64,000 nucleotides of DNA from Sessilibacter corallicola (GTDB lineage: Bacteria > Pseudomonadota > Gammaproteobacteria > Pseudomonadales > Cellvibrionaceae): positions 558,001-622,000 of the forward strand of contig NZ_JAJSLX010000001.1 in assembly GCF_021290925.1 (NCBI RefSeq), written 5' to 3'. This document shows, in pieces, positions 17,531 to 26,797 of this stretch. Each line of letters starts with the position of its first letter. The first letter of the stretch is position 1. The position numbers and the translations under genes are program-made. Below the pieces are notes generated by a model that saw nothing but the letters and a program-made list of their open reading frames with translations, had not been told where the DNA came from and did no database searches.

Positions 17531-18154
17531 CTATAAGACATCAATGTAAACGGGTTGAATGGCAACAGTCCACACAATCACAGAACCGACACGAACGATT
17601 ACAGCCAACACAAGCGCTATCGTCACAACAGAGGTGGCATACATAAATGCACGCTCTTTCTGGATATTCATTAATATTGGAATGCCTTCATAAATAAGGT
17701 AAATCGCGTAGGCTCCTGCAATACCTAATATGGCGGCATTTAAATATATGTCTGGGTATAAATGGATAATACTCGCAAGAAACACTGGCGTACTAACATA
17801 GACAGCTAAGGCAGTTCCTTCGTAATGTCGCTGCTCGCTACTGTCGCGCACACCATAGGTATTAGACATCCAGTTAATAAATTCCCCTAAAACATACACA
17901 CCTATGATCAAAGCGAAATAGGTAATTGCGCATAGACTTAATGCACTACCTGTGGTCAATCGAGTGACGCTACCATCTCCAAACGACCAACCAACTTGCG
18001 TTACACCAATGTAGGCACTCACCGCTGGAATAAGCGCTAGAAAAGGCACATGACTCACAAATACCTGCAAAAATGAATGTCGCTCATTTCTAATTTGTTT
18101 CCATTCTTTATCAGGGTGAATCAAGATTCCAAGAGTGTGCTCCAAGATGGCCAT
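17531..18154 (-). CDS. YIP1-family membrane protein
   Basis: Integral membrane protein of 207 aa with five predicted helices and the YIP1-family start MAILEHTLGILIHPDKEW, including the HPDKEWKQIR segment. I chose the ATG at 18154 because a strong Shine-Dalgarno (GGAGGGG) lies about 6 bp upstream; an in-frame extension by 14 residues lacks this. Bacterial YIP1 proteins have no settled function. It stands alone, between the thiolase and sspB. Confidence 0.8.
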   Translation of the reverse strand: MAILEHTLGILIHPDKEWKQIRNERHSFLQVFVSHVPFLALIPAVSAYIGVTQVGWSFGDGSVTRLTTGSALSLCAITYFALIIGVYVLGEFINWMSNTYGVRDSSEQRHYEGTALAVYVSTPVFLASIIHLYPDIYLNAAILGIAGAYAIYLIYEGIPILMNIQKERAFMYATSVVTIALVLAVIVRVGSVIVWTVAIQPVYIDVL

Positions 18155-18551
18155 AAGCCCCTCCGGTATATGATACTTATTATTAGTTTGTAACAACTAA
18201 CTCAGTATTAGCTAGGAATTCAACTTACACCAATAAGATCTTCTCATTAAAAATATGGTTATTAGCACGAAGCAGCATATTTTTTGATCAAACAAGCAAT
18301 CAAATAAGTAAAGATGAATACTAGAAATACGAGTTAAACGTGCTCGGGTGAACACAGTTTGTGAGAAAAACGAAATATTAATCGCAAGAATCTGGCCGAA
18401 ATAAAAAAACGGTCTGATAAGCAACTAAAAATCGGACTTGAGTCACACTAAAGACAGGAGGGTTTTTCTATACAAAAAAGATAACCGCGCTAGATGACAC
18501 AGCTATCATTTAAGATTTTATTAATACAGGGTGTCCTAATTTAAGAAAGCG
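18155..18551. other. Intergenic stretch between the YIP1 gene and sspB
   Basis: Nearly 400 bp of AT-rich DNA. A short minus-strand open frame at 18212-18424 is not supported by homology or a ribosome binding site. It probably carries the YIP1 gene promoter and the sspB 3' end. No terminator with a clear U-tract was found. Confidence 0.45.
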
Positions 18552-18995
18552 TTACTTTATGACACGTAAGCTCGGTCTAGTACTATTCTGCCCACTTTTA
18601 GAACTGTTGTTCGAATCACTAGGCGCAGGCGCAATAGTCGCTTTTTTAGGCTTGGTTGGTTCTGGAGGTTCAGGAGGGGTTTCTAATTCGAACATCATTC
18701 CTCGTCCATTCTCACGCGCATAAATTCCGAGAACGGCGAAACAAGGAACGTAAATATCAATTGGCACACCACCAAACCTTGCATTAAAGGTGATTGCCTC
18801 TGTACCCAAATCCAGCGACATAACTGCATTGGGAGAAACGTTTAAAATAATTTGTCCGTCTTTATTAACGTATTGTTGAGGCACAGAAACACCGTCTGAA
18901 TAAGCATCAACAATCAGATAAGGTGTGCAATCATTATCTACTATCCATTCATAATGAGCTCTAATCAAATAGGGCTTACAGGAAGTCATCGACAT
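18552..18995 (-). CDS. sspB: SspB, ClpXP specificity-enhancing factor
   Basis: Adaptor that binds ssrA-tagged proteins and delivers them to ClpXP. The globular domain (about residues 5-110) has the conserved PYLIRAHYEW, FNARFGG and LGIYARENGRGM blocks. A flexible Pro/Ser-rich linker leads to the C-terminal ClpX-docking peptide RPSLRVIK. Start at ATG 18995 (MSMTS) is preferred; an in-frame TTG 15 bp upstream is unlikely. It follows sspA in the same order as in E. coli and Pseudomonas. Confidence 0.95.
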   Translation of the reverse strand: MSMTSCKPYLIRAHYEWIVDNDCTPYLIVDAYSDGVSVPQQYVNKDGQIILNVSPNAVMSLDLGTEAITFNARFGGVPIDIYVPCFAVLGIYARENGRGMMFELETPPEPPEPTKPKKATIAPAPSDSNNSSKSGQNSTRPSLRVIK

Positions 18996-19137
18996 AAATC
19001 TAACCCGCAAAAATCGCTTTGGTAAGTAGGATTCTTGAACACACTTATTTTATAAAAACAAAATAAAGTAATTAAAATTGATAATAAACGAGAATTGTTA
19101 AAACTGTTATCAAAGATCAATAACAAGCGTATAGAAA

Positions 19138-19167
19138 CCGCTGATGCATGCGTAACAACATCAGCGG
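19138..19167 (-). terminator. Hairpin between sspA and sspB
   Basis: CCGCTGATG (19138-19146) pairs with CATCAGCGG (19159-19167); on the minus strand the stem is followed by TTTCTAT, a weak U-tract. It begins 7 bp after the sspA stop. It may partly terminate the sspA transcript and so lower sspB output. Confidence 0.55.
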
Positions 19168-19174
19168 CAAACTA

Positions 19175-19807
19175 TTACAATCGCATTTCTTTTTCGGCTT
19201 CGGTCAAGCTTTCTTGGAAAGACTCTCTAGCGAACAGGCGATCCATATAATCGAATAGCGGCTTTGCTTGACGAGTTTTTGGAAGTTTGATTTCAAGCGC
19301 ATCGAGTCGCCACAAGATTGGGGCTAAGCAACAATCAACAATGCTGAACTCTTCGCTCATGAAAAATGGCATTTCTTCAAAAATAGGGGCAACGGCTAGC
19401 AAGCTGTCTTTCAGCTCTTTACGAGCTTTGTTTACAGATTCTTTGTTTTTCGCCAACACAATTGTATCAATTAGTGGAGCCCAGTCTTTTTCGATTCTGT
19501 GCATCCATAATCGGCTTTGTGCACGAGCAACAGGATATACCGGTAACAATGGCGGATGAGGGAAACGCTCATCAAGGTATTCCATCATTACTTTGGTTTC
19601 ATAAAGAGCCAACTCACGGTCAACTAACGTTGGAAGAGAACCATAAGGGTTGAGATCAGCTAATTCTTCAGGTAAATTTTTAGAGTCACTGTTAATAATG
19701 TCTACTGAAACACCTTTTTCAGCAAGTACAATGCGTACTCGATGACTGTAGTGATCACGGTCATCAGAAAAATATGTCATGGATGAGCGTTTCGCAACAA
19801 CTCCCAT
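19175..19807 (-). CDS. sspA: SspA, stringent starvation protein A
   Basis: RNA-polymerase-associated protein with a glutathione-S-transferase fold, involved in starvation and acid responses. The thioredoxin-like N-domain (about 10-85) contains [18 protein letters not shown] and the helical C-domain follows. ATG 19807 ([10 protein letters not shown]) gives 210 aa, has a GAGGTG ribosome binding site and fits the family; the upstream in-frame extension does not. It is downstream of petBC, as in Pseudomonas. Confidence 0.94.
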   Translation of the reverse strand: MGVVAKRSSMTYFSDDRDHYSHRVRIVLAEKGVSVDIINSDSKNLPEELADLNPYGSLPTLVDRELALYETKVMMEYLDERFPHPPLLPVYPVARAQSRLWMHRIEKDWAPLIDTIVLAKNKESVNKARKELKDSLLAVAPIFEEMPFFMSEEFSIVDCCLAPILWRLDALEIKLPKTRQAKPLFDYMDRLFARESFQESLTEAEKEMRL

Positions 19808-20131
19808 TGAATGCACCTCAAGCGTATGTTTGATTATAAATTCATTGGCTGATCTTAAACGCTTTGGATCGTCAGCAATCAATGACGATTACCGACCAAA
19901 GAGACTAAACACAGCAGCATTTCCCTAAAAAGCTTAGGAATACTCAAGCTGTGTATATTAGAAAATAATTCTAAAGTCTGCGGGACTCAAAACGCATAGC
20001 GAATCAACCGAGCCGACCATTATACCTCAAAAAATCACGCTCGCGGGCATCGGTGTGGAAAAATCACAAATAATCAATCAATTACCGCGAAGTCCCTGCT
20101 AAATAACCCGTTTTGAATAATCGCCAGATAC
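19808..20131. other. sspA upstream region
   Basis: About 320 bp holding the sspA leader and promoter. A small inverted repeat TTAGAA / TTCTAA occurs near 19958-19974. I could not settle on a promoter and see no gene here. Confidence 0.4.
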
Positions 20132-20162
20132 AAAAAAGGCGCGATTAAATCGCGCCTTTTTT
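20132..20162. terminator. Terminator of the petA-petBC operon
   Basis: AAAAAAGGCGCGAT (20132-20145) pairs perfectly with ATCGCGCCTTTTTT (20149-20162) across a 3-nt loop. It is placed 25 bp after the petBC stop and has T-tracts on both strands. Confidence 0.93.
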
Positions 20163-20186
20163 ACAACAAACTAACACTCATTCACG

Positions 20187-22403
20187 TTAGTGAATTTCAC
20201 GCCAGTACTCTCTGTTGAGTAACCACACAAAGATAAACAGAACGACTAAGAATAGAAGCGCGTAAACACCAATGCGCTTACGATCAAGAGCATAAGGCTC
20301 TGCAATGTATTCCATAAAGTTAACCAAGTCGTAGATGGCTTGGTCAAACTCTTTTTGATCCATAGATCCTTTAACTGCACCGACTTTCAAGCTGCCACAA
20401 GCTTCATCAGAAATAGCTTCACCCAGCTGATTTCTGATTACATGACCGTGATCATCAAGAGCAGGTCCGGGCGCACACTCAGGTAATCCTTGCAATTCCA
20501 TGAAAACATGAGGCATTGCAACTTTATCGAATACCTTATTGTTTACACCCGTTGGACGTGTGTCGTCTTTGTAGAAATTTCTTAGGTAGGTATACAACCA
20601 ATCTGGATTACGAGAACGAGCAACCATAGTCAAATCAGGAGGGGTTGCACCAAACCATGCCTTTGCTTCTTTAGCTGGCATAGAAATCGTCATCAAATCA
20701 CCGATTCGGTCATTGCCAAGAACAAGGTTTCCCAGCATCTCTTCGTGAGGGATACCTAGATCGTCAGCGACACGCTCCCAACGAGAAAACTTGGCTTCGT
20801 GACAACCCATGCAGTAGTTAACAAACCACTTGGCACCGCGTTGCAAAGATTCTTTATCGTTAAGATCTGGCTCCATGTGATCACAAGGGATAGAACCACA
20901 AGCACCACCAGAAGCCGCAACCGCTTTAATAGGTACAACCGCTAGTACAGCGAATAGGATGAAACCAGCCCATACGATATATCCAGGCAAACCTTTGGTC
21001 TGAACTCGTGCAGGTTCTTCTGTGTAGCTATCTTTGTTCGTTAACCAAGGCGTTAAAATGGTCAAGAAGCCAAGATAGAAACCAACGAGTCGAACAATAA
21101 TCGGAATCTCAACATCGAATTGACCCATCGCCATGTAGATCAATGTCACACCGAGAACAACCGCAATAACCAAATTGACAGGAGTCATTTGATTCTTTGT
21201 TGGGTTGGTGAACACTGGCATTTGAATGAAATACACGAAGTAGTAAAGAGTCGCCAACTGAGCAAGTAATGTTCTGCCTTCAGTAGGAGATTGAACACCT
21301 AAGTAGCCCAATACAACAAACATAGCTGCAAACGTCATCAACTGAACGCGCGGCAACCAGCCTTTGTAACGCATGGACTTAACTGGGCTCTTATCAAGCC
21401 AAGGAAGTACAAACAGAATGGCAATCGATGCACCCATCGCAACCAATCCTAAGAACTTCGAACTTAGAGGGCCGATATCAATCGTTACAGCACGCAAAAT
21501 CGCATAGAACGGTGTGAAATACCAAACTGGCGCAATGTGCTCTGGTGTCTTCAGATTGTTAGCTTGCTCAAAGTTGGCATATTCAAGGAAGAATCCGCCC
21601 ATCTCTGGCATGAAGAACATGACAAAACAGAAAACAAACAAGAATACTGTGACACCAACCAAATCATGAACGGTGTAGAACGGATGGAATGGAACACCGT
21701 CACGTGGGATACCGTTTTCATCTTTGTTTTTCTTGATTTCAACACCGTCAGGGTTGTTAGAACCCACTTCGTGAAGTGCCAAAATGTGTAGGACAACCAA
21801 TGCCAGAATAACAATTGGAAGAGCAATCACATGGAGAGAGAAGAAACGGTTTAGGGTAATACCTGAAATCAGGAAGTCACCACGAATCCACTGTACGAGC
21901 TCATCGCCGATTCCTGGAATTGCACCGAACAAAGATACAATTACCTGAGCACCCCAATAAGACATCTGCCCCCAAGGTAATACGTACCCCATGAAGGCCT
22001 CAGCCATTAAGGCCAAGTAGATTGTCATACCGAAGATCCACACTAATTCTCGAGGCGCTTTATAAGAGCCGTACATCAAACCTCGGAACATATGGAGATA
22101 AACAACAACAAAGAATGCAGAAGCGCCCGTTGAATGCATGTAGCGGATAATCCACCCATACTCAACGTCTCGCATAATGTATTCAACAGATGCGAAAGCT
22201 TCTTCTGCACTCGGCACGAAGCTCATTACCAACCAAATTCCTGTGAGTAACTGGTTTACCAACACAAGAATTGATAGAACACCAAAGAAATACCAGAAGT
22301 TGAAGTTCTTAGGTGCGTAGTATTTACCCATATGGGTATCCCATGCGCGCTGAACAGGCAAGCGCGCATCAACCCAATTTAATAATTCGGTCATCTTGCT
22401 CAT
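20187..22403 (-). CDS. petBC: Fused cytochrome b and cytochrome c1 (bc1 complex)
   Basis: A single 738-residue frame joins cytochrome b (about 1-465) and cytochrome c1 (about 472-738). Cytochrome b shows the four heme ligands H90, H104, H191 and H206 and a Qo-site PVWY (292-295). The linker GLPGYIVWAGFILFAVLAVV followed by PIKAVAASG looks like a signal peptide with cleavage near residue 497. Cytochrome c1 has C531-M-G-C-H535, a probable axial Met in AMPHVF (630), and a C-terminal anchor helix. Bradyrhizobium fbcH is a known fused and processed example; Pseudomonas has separate genes. petA is 5 bp upstream. Confidence 0.94.
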   Translation of the reverse strand: MSKMTELLNWVDARLPVQRAWDTHMGKYYAPKNFNFWYFFGVLSILVLVNQLLTGIWLVMSFVPSAEEAFASVEYIMRDVEYGWIIRYMHSTGASAFFVVVYLHMFRGLMYGSYKAPRELVWIFGMTIYLALMAEAFMGYVLPWGQMSYWGAQVIVSLFGAIPGIGDELVQWIRGDFLISGITLNRFFSLHVIALPIVILALVVLHILALHEVGSNNPDGVEIKKNKDENGIPRDGVPFHPFYTVHDLVGVTVFLFVFCFVMFFMPEMGGFFLEYANFEQANNLKTPEHIAPVWYFTPFYAILRAVTIDIGPLSSKFLGLVAMGASIAILFVLPWLDKSPVKSMRYKGWLPRVQLMTFAAMFVVLGYLGVQSPTEGRTLLAQLATLYYFVYFIQMPVFTNPTKNQMTPVNLVIAVVLGVTLIYMAMGQFDVEIPIIVRLVGFYLGFLTILTPWLTNKDSYTEEPARVQTKGLPGYIVWAGFILFAVLAVVPIKAVAASGGACGSIPCDHMEPDLNDKESLQRGAKWFVNYCMGCHEAKFSRWERVADDLGIPHEEMLGNLVLGNDRIGDLMTISMPAKEAKAWFGATPPDLTMVARSRNPDWLYTYLRNFYKDDTRPTGVNNKVFDKVAMPHVFMELQGLPECAPGPALDDHGHVIRNQLGEAISDEACGSLKVGAVKGSMDQKEFDQAIYDLVNFMEYIAEPYALDRKRIGVYALLFLVVLFIFVWLLNREYWREIH

Positions 22404-22408
22404 TACAA

Positions 22409-23017
22409 TTACGCCTCTTGATCAACACCCACAGTTAGAAGAAAGTCACCTTCAAATGAATGAGGTGGTACTTCTAAGTTAATTGGCGCAGGAACGCCCT
22501 TCAGGACTCGACCCGCCAAATCAAACTTAGAACCGTGACAAGGACAGAAAAAACCACCCTGCCATTTATCACCGCCAAGATCAGCGGCACCAACTTCTGG
22601 GCGGAACAAAGGCGCACAACCAAGATGCGTACACAACCCTAACAACACCAAGTATTCGTCTTTGATAGATCGAAACTCTTTGCCGACATATTCGGGTTGT
22701 TGTGGCTCATCAGAGCCAGGATCACGGACCTGGTCGTCCATTTTGCGAATACCGTCCAGAATTTCTGGTGTACGTTTTACAACGTAAACTGGTTTTCCGC
22801 GCCACTCCAGGGTAATCATTTGGCCAGGTTCTAGTTTCTCTAGATTAGCTTTAACCGGAGCACCAGCGGCTTTCGCCTTTGCACTGGGGTTCCAGGAGCC
22901 TACAAACGGCACAGCTACACCGATTGCACCTACAGCACCAACTGCAGACGTAGCCGCAGTTAGAAATTTGCGCCGTCCGGTATTTACACCGTCTTCACTC
23001 ATGAGGCTTTCTCCCAT
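22409..23017 (-). CDS. petA: Rieske iron-sulfur subunit of cytochrome bc1
   Basis: Electron-carrying [2Fe-2S] subunit, 202 aa. It has a twin-arginine-type start (GRRKFLTAATSAVGAVGA) for Tat export with a membrane anchor, then the Rieske domain with cluster ligands in CTHLGC and CPCHGS. The gene starts the operon with petBC, separated by only 5 bp. ATG 23017 or the ATG five codons later may be used. An FNR-like box lies about 160 bp upstream. Confidence 0.96.
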   Translation of the reverse strand: MGESLMSEDGVNTGRRKFLTAATSAVGAVGAIGVAVPFVGSWNPSAKAKAAGAPVKANLEKLEPGQMITLEWRGKPVYVVKRTPEILDGIRKMDDQVRDPGSDEPQQPEYVGKEFRSIKDEYLVLLGLCTHLGCAPLFRPEVGAADLGGDKWQGGFFCPCHGSKFDLAGRVLKGVPAPINLEVPPHSFEGDFLLTVGVDQEA

Positions 23018-23173
23018 TCCAGGTTCTCTTAACGATAAATACAGATAACCGGGTGAATCACTAAGGTTGAACTTTCGTATTATTAGATATGATAATAAAT
23101 TCCATCATGGTATATAACTTGCGATAGACCCTCAAGAATACATACCCTCACCTCGTTACACTTCAACTTAGAC

Positions 23174-23187
23174 TTGACCTTTATCAA
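23174..23187. promoter_or_regulatory. FNR/ANR-like box upstream of petA
   Basis: TTGACCTTTATCAA matches the FNR/ANR consensus TTGAT-N4-ATCAA at nine of ten fixed positions. It is about 157 bp upstream of petA, in the intergenic region between rpsI and petA. Oxygen-dependent control of the bc1 genes would fit, but this is a sequence match only. Confidence 0.4.
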
Positions 23188-23232
23188 GGCTTCAGAAGCT
23201 TTTAAAAATGTTAAAAATTGGTGTAACGAGCC

Positions 23233-23265
23233 AAAAAAAAGCCCGAGCAGTTGCCCGAGCTTTTT
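23233..23265 (-). terminator. Terminator of the rplM-rpsI operon
   Basis: On the minus strand AAGCTCGGGC pairs with the following TGCTCGGGCTT (10-11 bp including two G-U pairs) and is followed by eight T. It lies 40 bp after the rpsI stop. The two arms are also direct repeats of GCTCGGGC. Confidence 0.8.
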
Positions 23266-23304
23266 CTGATAAACCACAAAACAGACGTAAGCCCGTTTGA
23301 AAAA

Positions 23305-23697
23305 TTAACGTTTTGAGAATTGTGGTTTCTTACGAGCTTTTCGCAGACCAACTTTCTTACGTTCAACTTCACGAGCGTCACGGGTAACGAAACCAGCGTC
23401 GCGAAGAGGTCTTCTAAGTTCTTCGTCGTATTGCATTAACGCGCGAGTCAAACCGTGACGAATTGCACCTGCTTGACCGAAGCTACCGCCACCTTTAACA
23501 GTAACTTTGATATCGAACTTTTCAGTAGCTTCTGCTACTTCAAGCGCTTGACGAACAATCATTCTAGCCACTTCACGACCGAAGTATTCGTCTAAGGTAC
23601 GACCGTTAATTGAAATATTACCGCTGCCTTCTGTGATAAAAACACGGGCGGTAGACGTTTTTCGGCGACCAGTGCCGTAGTATTGAGTTGCTGCCAT
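23305..23697 (-). CDS. rpsI: Ribosomal protein S9
   Basis: Small-subunit protein of 130 aa whose C-terminal tail reaches the P site. It begins [19 protein letters not shown] and ends [11 protein letters not shown], both family signatures. It follows rplM by 11 bp, the universal pairing. Confidence 0.98.
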   Translation of the reverse strand: MAATQYYGTGRRKTSTARVFITEGSGNISINGRTLDEYFGREVARMIVRQALEVAEATEKFDIKVTVKGGGSFGQAGAIRHGLTRALMQYDEELRRPLRDAGFVTRDAREVERKKVGLRKARKKPQFSKR

Positions 23698-23709
23698 GTT
23701 AACCCCCGA

Positions 23710-24138
23710 TTAAATGTTTAGTTCTTGTGGTTGTTGAGCGGTATGAGGGTGCTCTGCACCGGCATAGACTTTCAACTTTTTAAACATTGCACGGCCAAGA
23801 GGACCTTTTGGCAACATACCTTTAACAGCGATTTCAACAGTACGCTCTGGCGCTTTCTCGATTAGCTTGTCGAAGCTAATGGATTTAATGCCACCGATGT
23901 ACCCAGTATGATGATAGTACATTTTATCGGTTGCTTTGCGGCCAGTAACGTGTACTTTTTCAGCGTTAATAACAACGATGTAATCACCGGTATCAACGTG
24001 AGGAGTGTATTCTGGCTTGTGCTTACCACGTAAGCGACTTGCGATCTCTGCAGCCATACGACCGAGAGTTTTACCTTCTGCATCAACTACGTACCAGTCG
24101 CGTTTGACGGTAGCAGGATTGGCACTAATGGTCTTCAT
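23710..24138 (-). CDS. rplM: Ribosomal protein L13
   Basis: Large-subunit assembly protein, 142 aa, starting [20 protein letters not shown] with the block [21 protein letters not shown] at mid-protein (the family signature, shown here as one segment split by function). It is first in the rplM-rpsI operon. A GC-rich-discriminator promoter is seen at 24428-24456, giving a long leader. Confidence 0.98.
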   Translation of the reverse strand: MKTISANPATVKRDWYVVDAEGKTLGRMAAEIASRLRGKHKPEYTPHVDTGDYIVVINAEKVHVTGRKATDKMYYHHTGYIGGIKSISFDKLIEKAPERTVEIAVKGMLPKGPLGRAMFKKLKVYAGAEHPHTAQQPQELNI

Positions 24139-24427
24139 GTTATTTTGCCTAACTCTGAAAATTTAAGGATGGACTGGCGTTTGTAGCTCGCCATGATTGC
24201 CAAATCGGCAGTATTCAAATCGAATACCCTAAAGGTTATCTTTTTAGAGATTAACTTAAGTTATAGCTCAAGAAACCAACTAGTCACTTGTAAACAACTC
24301 TAAAACGATATTTTCTTGAAAAAGAAAAGCTTATCTAAATTTAGCCTTGAATATCGTCGCTAAATTCGTAAATTCAGACAATTATTACATCCAAATTAAA
24401 TCTGACGACGCCTAAAAAGGAGCGCGG

Positions 24428-24456
24428 ATTCTAATTCGCGGACGAACAAATAACAA
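24428..24456 (-). promoter_or_regulatory. rplM-rpsI promoter with GC-rich discriminator
   Basis: On the minus strand a -35 TTGTTA (24456-24451) and a -10 TAGAAT (24433-24428) are 17 bp apart, followed by CCGCGCTCC. A GC-rich discriminator is typical of promoters under stringent control. The predicted start near 24421 leaves a leader of about 280 nt (24139-24421) in which I see no open frame or terminator. Confidence 0.65.
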
Positions 24457-24531
24457 CCCCTAAAACTGGTATGAATATAAAATTATAAAATTTACAGCAA
24501 ACGAAGCTCTGATGCGGCTTAAAAGCTACTA

Positions 24532-25647
24532 CTAAGGTCTATGAGGACGAGCTAAATAATCGTGGCTTTGCATTTCTAACAATCGGCTAGTAGTTCTCTC
24601 AAATTCAAAACTGAGTCGGCCGCCAGCGTATATGTCCGGCAGTTGGACTTCCGCTGAAATGATCACTTTTACGCTTCGATCGTAAAACTCATCAACCATA
24701 TTAATGAAACGACGTGCTGAATCGTCCGTATCGCGATTAAGTTGGGGAACATTGGACACCAAAACCGCGTGGTACTCTCGAGCCAGTTCAATGTAGTCAT
24801 TTTGAGATCTCGGCCCTTCGCACAGCTCTGAGAAATCAAACCAAACCACGTCTTCAGCCTCAAAGCGAGAACATATAATTCTTCCCTCAACTTCAACTTC
24901 GGTTGACGCTTTAATCTCTTCTTTATCAGGCACCAAGCTGTAGAAACTCGCCTGCAAGCTCTTATCCGCTTGATCGTCCAGCGGGAAATGAAACAATTCT
25001 GCTTGTTCCAACGCTCGTAATCGATAATCAACACCACCATCAACGTTGACTATCAACGTGTGTTTTTCCAACAAAGAAATGGCCGGTAGAAAACGAGCTC
25101 GTTGCAATCCATCTTTATACAAACCCGAAGGTACGATGTTAGAGGTAGCAACCAAGCTTACTCCACGCAAAAATAATGCGTCTAATAAAGTTGCCAAAAT
25201 CATGGCGTCGGTGATGTCGGTTACGAAGAATTCATCAAAGCAGATGACTAACGCGTCATCAGCAATGCGGTCAGCAACAATTTCGAGTGGATTTTTTTGC
25301 CCGTCTAAAGTTTTTAATTCTTGGTGAACTCGACGCATAAACCGGTGAAAATGGGCTCGCATTTTTTTCTCAAACGGCAAACTTTCATAAAAGTTGTCCA
25401 TGAGATACGTTTTTCCACGCCCGACACCGCCCCAAAAATAAAGGCCTTTCACAGGCTCGATGGCAGGTGCTTTGCGACCCAATAATCGACCAACGAAAGA
25501 TACGCTCTTAACACTCTGCTCAGATCGCTCAACCAATTGATCATACAACGACTGAAGATGCTTAACGGCCTGCTCTTGTGCGGCGTCGTAGTTAAAATCT
25601 TCTCTCTCAAGATCGCGCTTATATCGGGCAAGCGGTGTATTTTCCAT
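24532..25647 (-). CDS. zapE: ZapE, AFG1-like ATPase
   Basis: Cytoplasmic P-loop ATPase (371 aa) that interacts with FtsZ under stress in E. coli and resembles mitochondrial AFG1. The Walker A GGVGRGKT is at 73-80, Walker B in ICFDEFFV, and the sensor ATSNI near 168. The start MENTPLARYKRDLE fits the family. It is divergent from zapG, as in Pseudomonas, where it also lies near rplM. Confidence 0.94.
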   Translation of the reverse strand: MENTPLARYKRDLEREDFNYDAAQEQAVKHLQSLYDQLVERSEQSVKSVSFVGRLLGRKAPAIEPVKGLYFWGGVGRGKTYLMDNFYESLPFEKKMRAHFHRFMRRVHQELKTLDGQKNPLEIVADRIADDALVICFDEFFVTDITDAMILATLLDALFLRGVSLVATSNIVPSGLYKDGLQRARFLPAISLLEKHTLIVNVDGGVDYRLRALEQAELFHFPLDDQADKSLQASFYSLVPDKEEIKASTEVEVEGRIICSRFEAEDVVWFDFSELCEGPRSQNDYIELAREYHAVLVSNVPQLNRDTDDSARRFINMVDEFYDRSVKVIISAEVQLPDIYAGGRLSFEFERTTSRLLEMQSHDYLARPHRP

Positions 25648-26041
25648 GGTGATACATTCCTACTAACCAAAACTGACGAAGCCAAGTTTGTCGTACAAAC
25701 ACTGTTGATAAACCACTAGGACAAACAGCGATTTATCTCAGCAACGAATCTTATCTATACTCAAGCTAACTTCGTATATAAAACAGTAATATTACCTTAA
25801 ATGAATTCAAATTAGTGTTTTATGCGATTGTTGTAGGTTTAACAGACCCTAAAAAGCATCGCGTTAAAACCCTAATTCACGCACAAATTGAAAGAAATCA
25901 TTTTTTACCCTTCACACTCAGTGTTAATCTTGTTAAATAACAACAACATTAAACTGGCATTTGCACAGAAATTAATGTGCTTCAAATATAAAATTAGCAA
26001 TCCATACAGTTATTGCACGTGGATTTGAGTAGGAGTATCAG
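25648..26041. other. Divergent region between zapE and zapG
   Basis: Nearly 400 bp of AT-rich DNA that must hold both promoters. I see a TTTGT / ACAAA pair near 25687-25699 but no convincing -35/-10 pair and no gene. A good AGGAG site precedes zapG. Confidence 0.4.
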
Positions 26042-26530
26042 GTGTTTTCTATTACGGCTTTAATTCTTACCGGAGTGTGCTGCATACTCGTTGGCGGCGG
26101 TATTGGTTATTTTATCGGCTCTCAATTTAGCACTGATAAACAAGCAACCAAAACAATGGAAGCCCGAGTAGAAAGAGCTGAAGATGAGCTTAAGAGCTTT
26201 CAAGCAGACGTTACCGAGCATTTTCAACAGACCTCAGTTTTGGTAAATAAATTGACTGAAACGTACCGTGATGTTCACGAGCACCTAGCTGGTGGCGCAA
26301 TCAAGCTTGCCAATGCGGACATTGGTAAAGAGCTCGTGGAAGGCGCGTCAAAACAATGGGCACAGGCTCAAGTGACAAAAGAATTGTTATCAGAAGACTC
26401 TGTTGTCGAGCCGCCTAGAGATTGGGCACCGAATAAAGGCACCTTGAGTGAATCTTTCGGTTTAGAGAATACGCAAACTCACCCGGACGAAGAAAAAAAT
26501 CCAACGCCGGAGAAAGTTCATACCAGCTAA
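26042..26530 (+). CDS. zapG: ZapG (YhcB, DUF1043), cell-division membrane protein
   Basis: Inner-membrane protein of 162 aa: one N-terminal helix (about 2-25) with a glycine-zipper-like GGGIGYFIGSQF, then a coiled coil (about 36-85) and a disordered acidic tail. It matches DUF1043, linked to Z-ring and septal wall synthesis in E. coli. The start codon is GTG, with AGGAG 6 bp upstream. It precedes the DegS/AlgW gene, as yhcB precedes degQ/degS in E. coli. Confidence 0.9.
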   Translation: MFSITALILTGVCCILVGGGIGYFIGSQFSTDKQATKTMEARVERAEDELKSFQADVTEHFQQTSVLVNKLTETYRDVHEHLAGGAIKLANADIGKELVEGASKQWAQAQVTKELLSEDSVVEPPRDWAPNKGTLSESFGLENTQTHPDEEKNPTPEKVHTS

Positions 26531-26797
26531 GCCTTCCTACATTCTTGAGTTATTCGAATAAGTCGAGCTATTTTCGGCTTATTCGCTATGCTTCCCTTCA
26601 TATCCCCGCAACTTTTCTATCAAGAACGCATTTCGACCGCCATAAAAGTAGGTTAACATTGCCAGATTCAGGCTCCCCAAAACTTGAATAGACATAATTT
26701 CAGTGAGCACAACCAATGCTCGGCGAGAGCAAACTTTACACTAGCGCCTTAACGCGGAAATTATTGGTAGAGAATCTGCACCTTTTAGCCTTCACGG

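Noticed and set aside
18212-18424. Small minus-strand frame between the YIP1 gene and sspB
   Set aside because: No ribosome binding site, biased Phe/Ile/Leu content expected from AT-rich noncoding DNA.
23083-23277. Minus-strand frame of 64 codons upstream of petA
   Set aside because: Overlaps the rpsI terminator and promoter region of petA; no homology.
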